Below are positions 43,079-53,400 of a stretch of DNA of 64,000 nt, piece by piece. The notes under the pieces were generated by a model. That model was not told the origin of the DNA. It was given only the letters and a program-made list of their open reading frames with translations, and did not search any database. Made by a program: the position numbers and the translations under genes. Each line of letters begins with the position of its first letter. Position 1 is the first letter of the stretch. The DNA comes from Salibacter sp031581065 (lineage in GTDB: Bacteria; Bacteroidota; Bacteroidia; Flavobacteriales_G; Salibacteraceae): the NCBI RefSeq assembly GCF_031581065.1, contig NZ_JAVLBN010000009.1, positions 6,548 through 70,547 of the forward strand. The letters run 5' to 3'.

Positions 43079-43525
43079 ATGAAAAAGGTTTCACTATTTA
43101 TGATGGCCATTAGTTTGGCATTCGTCAGTTGTGACAAAGACGATGATGACGATAACAATCAAAACACAGACACAGCAAAACCAGTTGTGACTGTGATAAG
43201 TCCCGCAAAGCATTCAGAATTTGCTCCGGGAGACACTATTCACTTTGAAGGTGAAGCACTAGACAATGAGGCTCTCTCAGAAATGAAGGTGGACATTCAC
43301 TGGGCTGATGATGGTCACTCTCATGGAGGTAAAAGAGCGTCAACGGCCATGAAGTGGGATGAAGAATTTATTTATGAAATTTCTGGAAGAGAATGGCAGT
43401 TTCATGAAGACATTATTATTCCTTCTGATGCTGATACCGGAATGCATCACTTTATCGTATCTGCTCTCGATAAAGCCGGTAACCAGTCAGAGTTTGTTGA
43501 AGTAGACTTTCATGTTGAAAAGTGA
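43079..43525 (+). CDS. DUF4625-type lipoprotein
   Basis: A 148-aa lipoprotein: MKKVSLFMMAISLAFVSC with the lipobox cysteine, an Asp-rich stretch (DKDDDDDNNQ), then an Ig-like domain (VTVISPAKHSEFAPGDTIHFEGEALDNEALSEMKVDIHW) typical of DUF4625. A HSHGG loop and a late MHHF could bind metal. The ATG at 43079 is chosen because the longer frame from 43031 runs through the operator repeats. Divergent from the Fur-family gene with shared operators; a role in metal capture at the outer membrane is inferred. Confidence 0.8.
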   Translation: MKKVSLFMMAISLAFVSCDKDDDDDNNQNTDTAKPVVTVISPAKHSEFAPGDTIHFEGEALDNEALSEMKVDIHWADDGHSHGGKRASTAMKWDEEFIYEISGREWQFHEDIIIPSDADTGMHHFIVSALDKAGNQSEFVEVDFHVEK

Positions 43526-43544
43526 TGTTGGTTTTACCCAAACA

Positions 43545-43578
43545 AAAAAAGGCCGTTTCGCTCGAAACGGCCTTTTTT
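43545..43578. terminator. bidirectional intrinsic terminator
   Basis: AAAAAAGGCCGTTTCG and CGAAACGGCCTTTTTT form a 10-bp GC-rich stem with A and T tracts on both sides, between the convergent DUF4625 and peroxiredoxin genes. Confidence 0.92.
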
Positions 43579-43602
43579 ATTTACAATTGAATTTATCAAT
43601 TA

Positions 43603-44235
43603 TTAGTTTTTAGAAAGATAATCAGCTACACCTTCGTGTGTACCTTTCATTCCGCTCTTACCTTGCTCCCAGTTTGCCGGGCAAACTTCTCCGTTTTCTT
43701 CGAAGAATTGAAGAGCATCGATCATGCGAAGCGCTTCTTTTACGTTACGGCCAAGTGGCATGTCGTTAACGAGTTGGTGACGAACTACACCTTCTTTGTC
43801 GATAAGGAATAATCCGCGGTAAGCTACCATTTCACCACTTGTTGCCAATTGGTCATCTTCATCGTAGTAGAAGTCGCCAGCTAGCACATCGTAGTTGTAA
43901 GAGATTGTTTTGTTAGTATCAGCAACTACCGGGTAAGTAATTCCATCAATACCACCATCATCTTTTGACATTTGTAACCATCCCCAGTGAGATTGCTCAG
44001 TATCTGTTGATACTGCTACAACTTGTGTATCGCGATCTTCAAACTCTTTCAATTGCTCTTGAAATGCGTGTAATTCTGTTGGGCAAACGAAAGTGAAGTC
44101 TTTTGGATAAAAGAACAGTACAATGTTCTTTTTACCGATGTACTGATCCAGAGAAAAGTCTTCAATGATTTCGTCTCCGTCAATTACTGCTGCCGCATTG
44201 AAGTTAGGTGCTTTTTTTCCTACTAATACTGCCAT
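43603..44235 (-). CDS. ahpC: typical 2-Cys peroxiredoxin
   Basis: Reduces hydrogen peroxide and organic peroxides. The 210-aa protein has the peroxidatic Cys51 in FYPKDFTFVCPTELHAFQ and the resolving cysteine in GEVCPANWEQGK near residue 185, with the usual C-terminal arm. Known Bacteroidota members are reduced by thioredoxin or AhpF; no reductase gene is adjacent here. Very regular codon use and strong ATG context suggest high expression, which is an inference. Confidence 0.95.
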   Translation of the reverse strand: MAVLVGKKAPNFNAAAVIDGDEIIEDFSLDQYIGKKNIVLFFYPKDFTFVCPTELHAFQEQLKEFEDRDTQVVAVSTDTEQSHWGWLQMSKDDGGIDGITYPVVADTNKTISYNYDVLAGDFYYDEDDQLATSGEMVAYRGLFLIDKEGVVRHQLVNDMPLGRNVKEALRMIDALQFFEENGEVCPANWEQGKSGMKGTHEGVADYLSKN

Positions 44236-44346
44236 TATTATCTGTTTTTAATTTGTAATTCAATTTCACGTGCAAATGTAATAAGTGAGACACCAAATAG
44301 CTAAATAATTATGGTTAATAGTTTTTTATCAACCCATTAAGTCAAG

Positions 44347-45087
44347 TTATAGTTTAGGCTCACAATAAAAGATGCAACGTTCACTGGTTGCTTTATCGAA
44401 GTTATCGAGTTGGTAGTTACCCCAAACATCCACTACCTCAAAACCTGCCATATCCATCATTTTGGATAAATCATCAAATGTAAAAGCATTGACTTTTTCA
44501 AAGTACTGAGTATCGACACTATTCAGCTTATCGATAATTCTGATTTTTTTAACGATGATTCCATCTTCCACATAGCGATTGATATGGAACTCGCAGCCAT
44601 CGATTTCTTTCATTTCGGTGGAAACCATATTCTCGATAGCATGTTGCGAATTGAGAAAGTCGAGAATAAAGCTGCCGTGTGGGTTGAGCTCTGACCGTAC
44701 AGATTTCAACACTTTGAGATTGTCAGAGACGTGATCAAAGTACCCAAAACTGGTAAAGAGATTGAAAACCGCATCAAATGTTTTTTTGATCGGTTCACGC
44801 ATATCGTGAACGATAAATTTAATTTCTTCTGAGATGTGATTTTTTGCGTGCTCGATGCTGTTTTTACTCAAATCGGCACCGGTAACGTCAAATCCAAGTT
44901 GAGCGAGTGTTTGGGAATGCCTCCCACGACCGCATGCGAGGTCGAGCACCTTTGCTCCGCTATTGAGATCGAGTCGTTTTACAACTCGCTCAATAAACTT
45001 TTTCGCTTCACTTTCATCTCTGTTTTTGTACAGAGTGTGATAGTAATTTGTCTCAAACCAATTTTCAAACCATTCCACAGCGCGCAA
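44347..45087 (-). CDS. class I SAM-dependent methyltransferase
   Basis: A 246-aa cytosolic enzyme with motif I VLDLACGRGRHSQTLAQLGF, motif II VTGADLSKNSIEHA and the post-motif FDAVFNLFTSFGYF, typical of small-molecule methyltransferases. No ATG opens the frame: TTG at 45087 or GTG at 45078 (VEWFENWF) is the start. It lies 20 bases after the DUF4835 gene, at the place where recN is often found in related genomes. Substrate unknown. Confidence 0.85.
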   Translation of the reverse strand: MRAVEWFENWFETNYYHTLYKNRDESEAKKFIERVVKRLDLNSGAKVLDLACGRGRHSQTLAQLGFDVTGADLSKNSIEHAKNHISEEIKFIVHDMREPIKKTFDAVFNLFTSFGYFDHVSDNLKVLKSVRSELNPHGSFILDFLNSQHAIENMVSTEMKEIDGCEFHINRYVEDGIIVKKIRIIDKLNSVDTQYFEKVNAFTFDDLSKMMDMAGFEVVDVWGNYQLDNFDKATSERCIFYCEPKL

Positions 45088-45106
45088 ATGTATGGAAGTG
45101 CTTTAT

Positions 45107-46018
45107 TTAACCTGAGATCTCGCTCCATTTATTGGAGTTTGCAGGTGATATTTTATTGAGTAAGTTGACTACTTTGCGCTGTTCATTACCGGGAGCTTCA
45201 CTAAAAATGTTGACAATTTCGCTAGCTTTTGCATTGAAAAACAAGCGCATGTTGATGTTATTGGGTAAGTTATCGTAAATCGGTTGTAGTTTTTCCAGCG
45301 CTTTGTAAATATTTTCCCGGGCTTTTGTTTGATCATCCATCATTTGATCCATTCCGTTCCTGTGATACTCATACATGCAGGTTCTCAAATTTTCAAAGCG
45401 CGAATCCAAATAATTTGTGGCAATCCAGTAACGGTTCGTTTGACTTTTAAACGCTTCCCATCCAGAGATATCAGAACCCTGAAATTGGTTTGCTATATTG
45501 AGTGCTTTGTTGATGTATTTCTCTCCACCATCGGGAGAGAATGTATCGTAGTCAAATCCGATTACTAAATAGGTATAAAAAGCGAAAATCGCTGTGAGGT
45601 TGTTTTGCTTGGCTGATTGTTCTGAGAATTGTAACACGTCAAACTTGGCAAACTCAAACTGGACCTTATCATCTTTGTGGTTGATGAGTGGTGTACTGTA
45701 TGAAGATCCGTAAACTGGCCTTCTCGATTGAATTTGAATATTACCTTTAAACCGATCACCTGAAGCTTCATTAATCCTCAACAAAATGCTAAACTCGATG
45801 CGCTCGTGAGCCTTGAATTTATCAGTCGTCCATTTACGGTTATTGACAAATTCGTAAAGGTTGTTTTCAAGCGATTCAAATAGCGTTCTGTCAGTATTGG
45901 AAATTTGCTGTGCATCAACCTCAACTGTACAATTCACATCCTGTGCGCTAACTGTTTGAAACAGCAGGCCAATTAAAAAGGTTACGAATATCTTAGAGTG
46001 AAATAATTTCATCGACAA
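45107..46018 (-). CDS. DUF4835 family protein (PorD-like)
   Basis: A 303-aa exported protein (signal MKLFHSKIFVTFLIGLLFQT...SAQDVNC) of the DUF4835 family: QDVNCTVEVDAQQISNTDRTLFESL, SRRPVYGSSYSTPLINHKDD and DFDTFSPDGG-like segments. Homologues are sometimes named PorD and linked to type IX secretion; I hold that name loosely. It overlaps coaBC by 26 bases in the conserved order bamD-rpoZ-coaBC-DUF4835. Confidence 0.85.
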   Translation of the reverse strand: MSMKLFHSKIFVTFLIGLLFQTVSAQDVNCTVEVDAQQISNTDRTLFESLENNLYEFVNNRKWTTDKFKAHERIEFSILLRINEASGDRFKGNIQIQSRRPVYGSSYSTPLINHKDDKVQFEFAKFDVLQFSEQSAKQNNLTAIFAFYTYLVIGFDYDTFSPDGGEKYINKALNIANQFQGSDISGWEAFKSQTNRYWIATNYLDSRFENLRTCMYEYHRNGMDQMMDDQTKARENIYKALEKLQPIYDNLPNNINMRLFFNAKASEIVNIFSEAPGNEQRKVVNLLNKISPANSNKWSEISG

Positions 46019-47189
46019 GGTCTTTAGCGATCTCGGTTTTTTGTTTTAACTCAAATTCACGCGTTTTATTTTGCCCGATAAAAGTAACAACATTTGTATC
46101 GTGTTTAAAACCTGCTCCTTCAGTTTTGAGTGAATTCAACACAATTAAATCAAAATTCTTCTTTACGAGTTTCTTTTTGGCGTTTTCAAGCAGGTTTTCA
46201 GTTTCCATTGCAAAGCCAATCAGTTTTTGGTCAGATCGCTTTTTAGCCCCGAGGGATTCCGCTATATCAGGGTTCTTCGTAAGCTCAAGCGTGATTGAAT
46301 CATCAGACTTTTTGATCTTTTCATCACTGATATCTTTAGGCCTGTAATCTGATACAGCAGCGGCCATGATTCCCACATGGCAATCACCGTAGAGTTTTGT
46401 TGCTGTATTGTGCATCTCCACTGCGCTCTGAACGTGATGAATAGTGATATTAGGATGATTCACTTCAATCCCTGACGGACCTAACACCAGGTCAACTTTA
46501 CCGCCACGTTTCGCTACTTCACTGGCAATTGCGATTCCCATTTTACCGGAACTGTGATTGCCAATAAACCGAACGGGGTCCAGAGATTCATAAGTAGGTC
46601 CGGCAGTAACGAGATAACGCTGGCCATCTAAAGAGTTGGCTGTTTGGAAAAAACTTTCAAGTTCATCGATGATATGCTCCGGTTCTGACAGCCTCCCCTG
46701 CCCTTCAAGTCCGCTGGCCAGCTCACCACTTTCTGATTCAATGATTTCATTTCCTCTGCTCCTGAGCAAATTGAGGTTAGCCTGTGTTGAAGGATGACGA
46801 TACATGTCGAGATCCATTGCAGGAGCTACCATAACAGGACATTTTGCACTCAGGTAAGTTGCCATCAACACATTGTCACAAATTCCCTGAACCATTTTCC
46901 CCATGGTATTAGCTGAACAGGGCGCTATAAGGAGTAGATCGCCCCACATTCCCAGTTCAACATGATTATTCCAAATTCCCTGATCGTGATCCTGCACGTA
47001 AGAAGAAACAACCGGATTTTTAGAAAGCGTACCAATTGTGAGCGGTGTGATAAACTGAGTTGCATCAGGTGTCATAACAACCCTAACATCAGCACCATTT
47101 TTCACCAGGCCTCTAACAAGAATAGCGGCTTTATAGGCCGCTATACTGCCGGTTATACCGAGAACAATTTTTTTATTTTGAAGGCTCAT
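45993..47189 (-). CDS. coaBC: bifunctional phosphopantothenoylcysteine decarboxylase/synthetase
   Basis: Makes 4'-phosphopantetheine precursors for coenzyme A. The CoaC half (residues 1-185) has GITGSIAAYKA, the catalytic histidine in NNHVELGMWGDLLLIAPCSANTMGK and MVAPAMDLDMYRHP with FMN contacts; the CoaB half has VTAGPTYESLDPVRFIGNHSSGKMG, IMAAAVSDYRP and the lysine-containing KIKKSDDSITLELTKNPDI. Length 398 aa is normal. Confidence 0.95.
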   Translation of the reverse strand: MSLQNKKIVLGITGSIAAYKAAILVRGLVKNGADVRVVMTPDATQFITPLTIGTLSKNPVVSSYVQDHDQGIWNNHVELGMWGDLLLIAPCSANTMGKMVQGICDNVLMATYLSAKCPVMVAPAMDLDMYRHPSTQANLNLLRSRGNEIIESESGELASGLEGQGRLSEPEHIIDELESFFQTANSLDGQRYLVTAGPTYESLDPVRFIGNHSSGKMGIAIASEVAKRGGKVDLVLGPSGIEVNHPNITIHHVQSAVEMHNTATKLYGDCHVGIMAAAVSDYRPKDISDEKIKKSDDSITLELTKNPDIAESLGAKKRSDQKLIGFAMETENLLENAKKKLVKKNFDLIVLNSLKTEGAGFKHDTNVVTFIGQNKTREFELKQKTEIAKDLVDEIISL

Positions 47190-47198
47190 AAAAGAGGC

Positions 47199-47534
47199 TT
47201 AATCTTCCTCCTGAGCATCTTTGGCGGGGTTTCTATAATAGGTTGCGCCACTCATGAACTCTTCCATAGCTAATGCTGTTGGTTTTGGAAGACGCTCGTA
47301 AAATTTAGAGATTTCAATCTGCTCGCGATTTTCAAAAATCTCTTCAAGATTATCAGATGAAGAAGCAAACTCTTCCAACTTTGAGTTCAACTCATCTTTG
47401 ATCTCAAGCCCAACTTGATCAGCTCGCTTAGCAACTACTGAAAGCGCTTCGTAAACATTACCCGTAACATCGCCAATTTTATCAACATCGCGTGTTACAG
47501 TAGTCATTGGGGCATTTGTCTTTTTGTAATCCAT
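47199..47534 (-). CDS. rpoZ: RNA polymerase omega subunit
   Basis: A 111-aa protein with NVYEALSVVAKRADQVG, the conserved omega segment that latches the beta-prime subunit, in the Bacteroidota form with a C-terminal extension (PTALAMEEFMSGATYYRNP). It lies five bases after bamD and ten before coaBC, the conserved order in this phylum. Confidence 0.92.
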   Translation of the reverse strand: MDYKKTNAPMTTVTRDVDKIGDVTGNVYEALSVVAKRADQVGLEIKDELNSKLEEFASSSDNLEEIFENREQIEISKFYERLPKPTALAMEEFMSGATYYRNPAKDAQEED

Positions 47535-47538
47535 AATA

Positions 47539-48363
47539 TTAGCTCTTGTTTGCTACTTTGGTTTCTCTTTTCAACTCCTGTAATTCAGAGTACCACTTTT
47601 CAGCCTCCACTATACTTTTAGAATCGGGAAACCGATCTACAAAAGTAATATAAGCCTTTAAAGCGGCATCAATTCTTTCTTCTTTTTTGCTTTTAATACT
47701 GTTGACCGCCAATTTGTACCTGGCTTTGAAAATAAGGAAATAAGCCTCTTCTCTGTATTTCGTATCAGGGAAATTGCTCAACAAATTATCAAACTCCGTG
47801 TATGCAGCTCTGTAGTCCTCCATCTTGAGGTATTGTTTAGCTGCATTGTATCGCTTGTACTCCAACTTTGTTTCGAGCTCAGTAATCAATTGCGTACAGG
47901 TATCAGCTCTTTTACTTTTGGGGTAATCATTGATGTACAACTGCAATTTGTCAATTGCTTTTCTGGTCGGATCCTGATCCAGGCTGTAATTGGGCGACAT
48001 CTTGTATTGACAGTAAGCCGCCATGTATTGGCATTCTTTGGCGTAGTCTGATCGCGGAAAAGTCTCTACAAATTTATCAAAGCGATGGCTCGCCAATAAG
48101 TAGTCTTCAAGATAATAATCACTGTAAGCGTAGATGTAATAAAGTTTCTCAGCTCGATCAGTCCCCCTGTAGAAAGCGATTAATTCCTCAATGAGCGGAT
48201 ATGCTTTGTAATATTCACCTTCATTATAATACTCCATTGTTTTGCTGTACTTATACTCGATATCACTGGATTTGAGCACTTTATTGTACTCTGAACATCC
48301 GCTGATCAATACAGCCGTCATAATAATAAAGATGTAAAACGCTTTGGACCTGATCATAAACAT
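47539..48363 (-). CDS. bamD: outer membrane assembly lipoprotein BamD
   Basis: BamD is the essential lipoprotein partner of BamA in outer membrane protein insertion. The 274-aa protein has a lipoprotein signal (FYIFIIMTAVLISGC) followed by TPR repeats, for example YYNEGEYYKAYPLIEELIAFYRGTDRA, LASHRFDKFVETFPRSDYA and AYTEFDNLLSNFPDTKYREEAYFLI. It is the first gene of the bamD-rpoZ-coaBC-DUF4835 operon. Confidence 0.93.
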   Translation of the reverse strand: MFMIRSKAFYIFIIMTAVLISGCSEYNKVLKSSDIEYKYSKTMEYYNEGEYYKAYPLIEELIAFYRGTDRAEKLYYIYAYSDYYLEDYLLASHRFDKFVETFPRSDYAKECQYMAAYCQYKMSPNYSLDQDPTRKAIDKLQLYINDYPKSKRADTCTQLITELETKLEYKRYNAAKQYLKMEDYRAAYTEFDNLLSNFPDTKYREEAYFLIFKARYKLAVNSIKSKKEERIDAALKAYITFVDRFPDSKSIVEAEKWYSELQELKRETKVANKS

Positions 48364-48520
48364 CGTGCAAAATTAGTGTTTTCCATTACAAATAAAACGA
48401 ACCATTTATACAATCGACTGTTAATAAACCTAAATACCTAAAATTGTATTTTGAGGGATTAATCTTAGTTTTGCCGATTGATTCTCATAGTGAATTGACT
48501 AGAACTAAAACGAAGGAATT

Positions 48521-49765
48521 GTGGATATATTTGAGAAATTAAAGGTTAATAGAGGGCCACTAGGTCAATATTCAAACAGTACACACGGTTATTTCACTTT
48601 CCCAAAGCTAGAAGGTGAAATCTCTAATAAAATGAAATTTCGCGGAAAGGATGTTCTCGTTTGGAGTCTCAACAACTATCTGGGACTTTCAAACCATCCT
48701 GAAGTGCGCAGAGTAGATGCTGAGTCTTCTAAAAAACACGGTCTTGGTAACCCAATGGGTGCTCGTATAATGAGTGGTAATACAGCCATGCATGAAGAAC
48801 TTGAACGAGAGCTTGCAGACTACGTTCAAAAAGAGGATGCCATTTTGTTGAACTATGGCTACCAGGGTATTGCATCAGCAATTGATGCCGTTGTAGACAG
48901 AAATGATGTTATCGTTTACGACTCTGAGTCGCATGCCTGCATCATGGATGGCATGAGAATGCACCAGGGAAAACGCTTTGTTTATCCGCACAATGATATC
49001 GAAGCTTTGAAAGTTCGCCTTGAGCGTGCAACAAAACTCACTGAAAAAAATGATGGCGGAATTCTCGTTATTACTGAAGGAGTTTTTGGAATGGCCGGTG
49101 ACCAGGGAAAGCTTAAAGAAATTGTTGAACTCAAAAAGCAATACAATTTCCGTTTTATGGTCGATGATGCTCACGGCATTGGGACAATGGGCGAAAATGG
49201 TGCTGGAACAGGTGTTCACCAGGGATGCCAGGACGAAATAGACATTTATTTTGGGACATTTGCAAAATCTTTTTCTTCAATTGGTGCGTTCATCGCTTCA
49301 AATGAAAATGTTGTAGAGTTCCTGCGTTACAATACACGTTCTCAAATATTTGCAAAGTCTCTTCCTTACCCAATTGTTGAAGGTGCCCTTAAAAGGCTTG
49401 AAATTATGCGTAATGAACCTCAGCATAAAGAAAAGCTTTGGGAAATTGCGAATGCTTTGCAAAATGGATTGAGAGAAAAAGGTTTCAACCTTGGAAGAAC
49501 AAACACTCCTGTAACTCCTGTTTTCTTATCTGGTGGTACATTTGAAGCAGCTAATATCATCTTTGATTTGCGTGAAAATCACGGGTTATTCTGCTCGATG
49601 GTTGTTTATCCTGTTGTTCCAAAAGATGTGTTTATGTTGAGGCTTATTCCAACAGCAGTTCACACTCTTGAAGATGTCGAATACACTATCGATAAATTTG
49701 AAAAAATAAAAGCAAAACTCGATGCTAGCGAATATGCTAAAGATCGTTTTGAGTTAGTATCTTAA
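48521..49765 (+). CDS. PLP-dependent alpha-oxoamine synthase (serine/cysteate acyltransferase type)
   Basis: A 414-aa fold-type I aminotransferase of the KBL/BioF/serine palmitoyltransferase group. Signatures: NNYLGLSNHPEV, FMVDDAHGIGTMGENGAG and the PLP lysine in GTFAKSFSSIGAFI. In Bacteroidota this group makes the long-chain base of sphingolipids or, from cysteate, of sulfonolipids; the sequence alone does not tell which. Start is GTG at 48521. A terminator follows. Confidence 0.88.
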   Translation: MDIFEKLKVNRGPLGQYSNSTHGYFTFPKLEGEISNKMKFRGKDVLVWSLNNYLGLSNHPEVRRVDAESSKKHGLGNPMGARIMSGNTAMHEELERELADYVQKEDAILLNYGYQGIASAIDAVVDRNDVIVYDSESHACIMDGMRMHQGKRFVYPHNDIEALKVRLERATKLTEKNDGGILVITEGVFGMAGDQGKLKEIVELKKQYNFRFMVDDAHGIGTMGENGAGTGVHQGCQDEIDIYFGTFAKSFSSIGAFIASNENVVEFLRYNTRSQIFAKSLPYPIVEGALKRLEIMRNEPQHKEKLWEIANALQNGLREKGFNLGRTNTPVTPVFLSGGTFEAANIIFDLRENHGLFCSMVVYPVVPKDVFMLRLIPTAVHTLEDVEYTIDKFEKIKAKLDASEYAKDRFELVS

Positions 49766-49791
49766 AGTATTCATTTTCATAATAAAACATT

Positions 49792-49828
49792 AAAGGGGTT
49801 GCTTTTTATTTGCACCCCTTTTTTTTGG
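49792..49828 (+). terminator. intrinsic terminator after the oxoamine synthase gene
   Basis: AAAGGGGTTGC (49792-49802) pairs with GCACCCCTTT (49812-49821) with one bulge, followed by a run of T. Confidence 0.87.
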
Positions 49829-49846
49829 ATTAAACTATATTCCGCT

Positions 49847-50311
49847 ATGAAAAAAATAATTGCTCAATTATTGGCTCTGACCATTACCCTAATATTTACA
49901 GCAACTAATACCAGCGCTCAATATGATTCAACGCTCGCAAAAGAGCTGGGCGCTGACAAATACGGAATGAAAATGTACGTTTTTGTCATGCTCAAAAGCG
50001 GTGAAACAAAAATCGAGGATACCGAAAAAAGAGAAGAAATTATGGCTGGTCACCTCCGTAATATTCAAAAGCTGGTCACAGCTAAAAAAATGGTTGTGGC
50101 CGGACCAATGAGCGAAAACAAAAATGATTTAAGAGGCATCTTCATCATGAATGTGAGGAAAGTTGAAGAGGCTAAAAAATTATTACAGTCAGATCCGGCA
50201 ATACAAAAAGGGGCACTTAGAGCAGAATACTATCCATGGTACGGATCAGCCGCCTTACCAAAGTATCTTCCTTACCACGATAAAATTGAGAAAAACAGTG
50301 TTTCTGAATAA
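49847..50311 (+). CDS. exported YCII-like protein
   Basis: A 154-aa protein from the ATG at 49847 (the frame opens in the terminator at 49799, which is not the start). It has a signal peptide (MKKIIAQLLALTITLIF...TSAQ) and a YCII-type ferredoxin-like domain: MYVFVMLKSGETKIED, MAGHLRNIQKLVTAKKMVVAGPM and FIMNVRKVEEAKKLLQSDPAIQ. The conserved His of the YCII active site is in GHLRNI. Function unknown. Confidence 0.82.
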   Translation: MKKIIAQLLALTITLIFTATNTSAQYDSTLAKELGADKYGMKMYVFVMLKSGETKIEDTEKREEIMAGHLRNIQKLVTAKKMVVAGPMSENKNDLRGIFIMNVRKVEEAKKLLQSDPAIQKGALRAEYYPWYGSAALPKYLPYHDKIEKNSVSE

Positions 50312-50453
50312 CTAATATTTCACTAAAAAAATCACTCTTTTAAAACAAAGTTTTTTTAATCAGTTTTTTGCACCAAAATCAATACAAAATAAATATATTG
50401 CTGGTCTGATGAAAAACTTATTAATTAAGCGCGTAACACTTCCCTGAATCTAT

Positions 50454-53400
50454 ATGAAAGATAGTAGCTTCATGGATGTTCATGGCAAATCAACAGATTT
50501 GTCGTTTTTAGAAGTTATTCCAAATCCTATATGGATTTATGATCATGACCGGTCGACCTTTGTTTTTGCCAATAAGGCTGCCATTAAATTATATGGATAT
50601 TCCGCCAAAGACTTTCAAAAGCTTCAGTTGAGTGACATTCAGGTGAAAGAAATACCTGAGAAAAAGAACGCTAAAAGCGGTAAGCTTTTTGAGCACCGCA
50701 ACAAAAACGGAGATCCACTCTATGTTAAAGTTCAATCTCAAAAAACAGAGCTTAATGGTAAAAAGGTCCATCTCTACTCGATAAACGATATTACTGAAAA
50801 CTTCTCCCAAAACAATCTATCTGAAAGGAATAGAGCGCTTCTCAATGCTATTGCTGAGGTCAACAGTTCATTCATCCTGAATGCTGACTGGCTGAAAGCT
50901 CTTCAAAAATGCCTCGCAATTATTGGTAAAACAATTGACGGTGATCGCGTGTATTTTTTCAATACTGAAATTGAGAAAAATGCGAATAGAGTCATCGCTT
51001 CTCAAATTGCAGAGTGGTGTGCTGAGGGTATTCAACCTGAAATAGATAATGAGATGCTTCAAAATTTGGATCTCTCACCATTTAGCTTTTTTGTGAATTC
51101 ACTGCTCAGTAAAAAACCATTTGACCAATATGTAGCTACTATTTCAGATAATGAATTTAAATCATTACTCGAGTCTCAAAACATTAAATCCATTCTAATA
51201 TACCCTGTTTCCTCAGGTGAAAACATTCATGGCTTCATTGGTATTGATGCCTGTCACGAAAAAAGAAAGTGGAGAAAAGATGAAATTGGGCTAGTCAAGT
51301 CATTTGCTACTACCATAGCAGGTACAATTGACAAGCAACTCGCTATGAAGTCTGTCAAGTTAAGTAAAGATCGTTTTAAAGCGATGGTTCGCGAAGGGGC
51401 AGATCTAATCACTATGATAGATAAGGAAGGTAATTTCACCTATGTAGGAGACAATATTTTATCTGTTTTAGATATTAGTCCAGATTGGTTAAATGGCAAA
51501 AATGCGTTTGATTTCGTCCACCAAGATGATGTAGATTATGTAAGATCCTACTTAACGCGTGTTTTCAATGAAGAAAAAAGAGTCAAAATACCGGCTTTTA
51601 GATTCATAGATGGTAAAGGGAATTGGAGGTGGATGTCTAGTGTTATAACAAATCTTTCTAATGATGAAGCTGTCAAAGGCATTGTTGCTAATACAAGAGA
51701 CATCACAAAAGAAAAAGAGTATTCCCTGAGGCTTGAAAAAGCCAATGATCGATACAGAATTGCAGCTCAGGTATCTGACGAGCACATCTACGACTGGGAT
51801 ATAAATGAAAACAGAATCATTCAATCATCTGAGTCATTTAAGCGAATTTTTGGGTTTGAGCTCAATAACCAGGATTTGCTATCTCGAAACTTTTGGAAGA
51901 ATCAATTACCAAAATCAGAATCTGACAGGCTTCACAATGAGCAAATACATGCGTTTAAAGATAAATCTCTCAATACCATTTCTTACAACTACCAACTAAA
52001 AACTCCAGAAGGAGCAACTAAACAATTACTGGACACAGCCAGGTTATTCAGAGATGAGAAGGGAAGAGTAACCAGAGTTGTTGGATCAGTGAAAGATATT
52101 ACTCCTGTTCTGCTCAAAAAGACTGAAGACAAGCTATTACAATCATTATCAACTCTAGTTGGAAAAGGATCCAATTTCGATAAGGGCATTAGCGACATGC
52201 TCGAGTTGCTAACAAGATATTCTAAAGCTCAAATTGCTGAATACTGGAGTCTGACAGGTGATGACAAGGAAATTCATTTAACCCAGTCATACTCCAGAAC
52301 TGAAATTGGAGACAAATTTCATCAATTATCTAACGATATAACATCTTTCGACTTTAATAGTGGTTCAACTGTTGAAAGATGGAAAAACGATGAATTAGTG
52401 ATATGGAATAACCTCGGACACAACGAACAGTTTGTTCGCAAAGACGCAGCCTTGAGAATAGGTTTAAAATCAGCGATTGGTGTTCCTATTATCCATCAAA
52501 AATCACTTATAGGAGTCATTATCCTTCTATCTGACAAAAAGAGTAAACACTGGAAAGATGTACAAAAAATGTTGGGCCACCTCTGCGAACAATTGGGGCC
52601 GGTACTCAATCAAAAACGCGTACAGGAAGAGTTAAACAGCTTTTTTGAACTATCTCCTGATCTATTAGCTATAACCAGCAAAGAAGGATTTTTTAGAAAA
52701 ACCAATATAGCATTCAAAGAAGTACTCGGCTACAAACAATCAGAGATTCTCGACAAATCTATATGTAGCTTCACACATCAAGACGACTACGAACTCATAA
52801 ACGAAGCCTTAAAAAATGTTGAGTTTGAACCAAAAGAATTGCGAGCCAGGTTTATCAGTAAACAAGGTGTTATAAAATGGCTCAACTGGCGATTCCGCTA
52901 CAACAACCAATCAAAACAAGTTTATGCTGTAGCTAAAGATATTACAGCCCGCCAATTAGTAAGATTCCAACTACAGGATACATTAGAAAAGTTAAAGAGT
53001 GCTCAGGATATAGCTAATCTCGGTTACTGGAACAGAAGTTTAGATCAAGAGAACATCGAATGGTCAGATGAAGTCTACCGTATTTACGAGTATGATGTCA
53101 ATGCCATAACTCCTACACATAATTTCTTTATAGAGCACATGCCTGCTGACGATCGTCCCGAGTTCAACCTCCTTTTCAATAAAATGTTGAAAGACCCTGA
53201 AAATGGCTCTGAACGTGAATTCACTCACAGAATTATAACCAGCAATGGTGACACAAAATGGGTCTACCAAAAAATGAAAGTCATCACTGATGAAAGTGGT
53301 ACCCCATCTTACATTGAAGGAATCATTCAGGATATTACAGAACGTAAACAATACGAGGAACTCCTGAAAATCAGCAATGAGCGTTTTGAGTTGGCTATGA

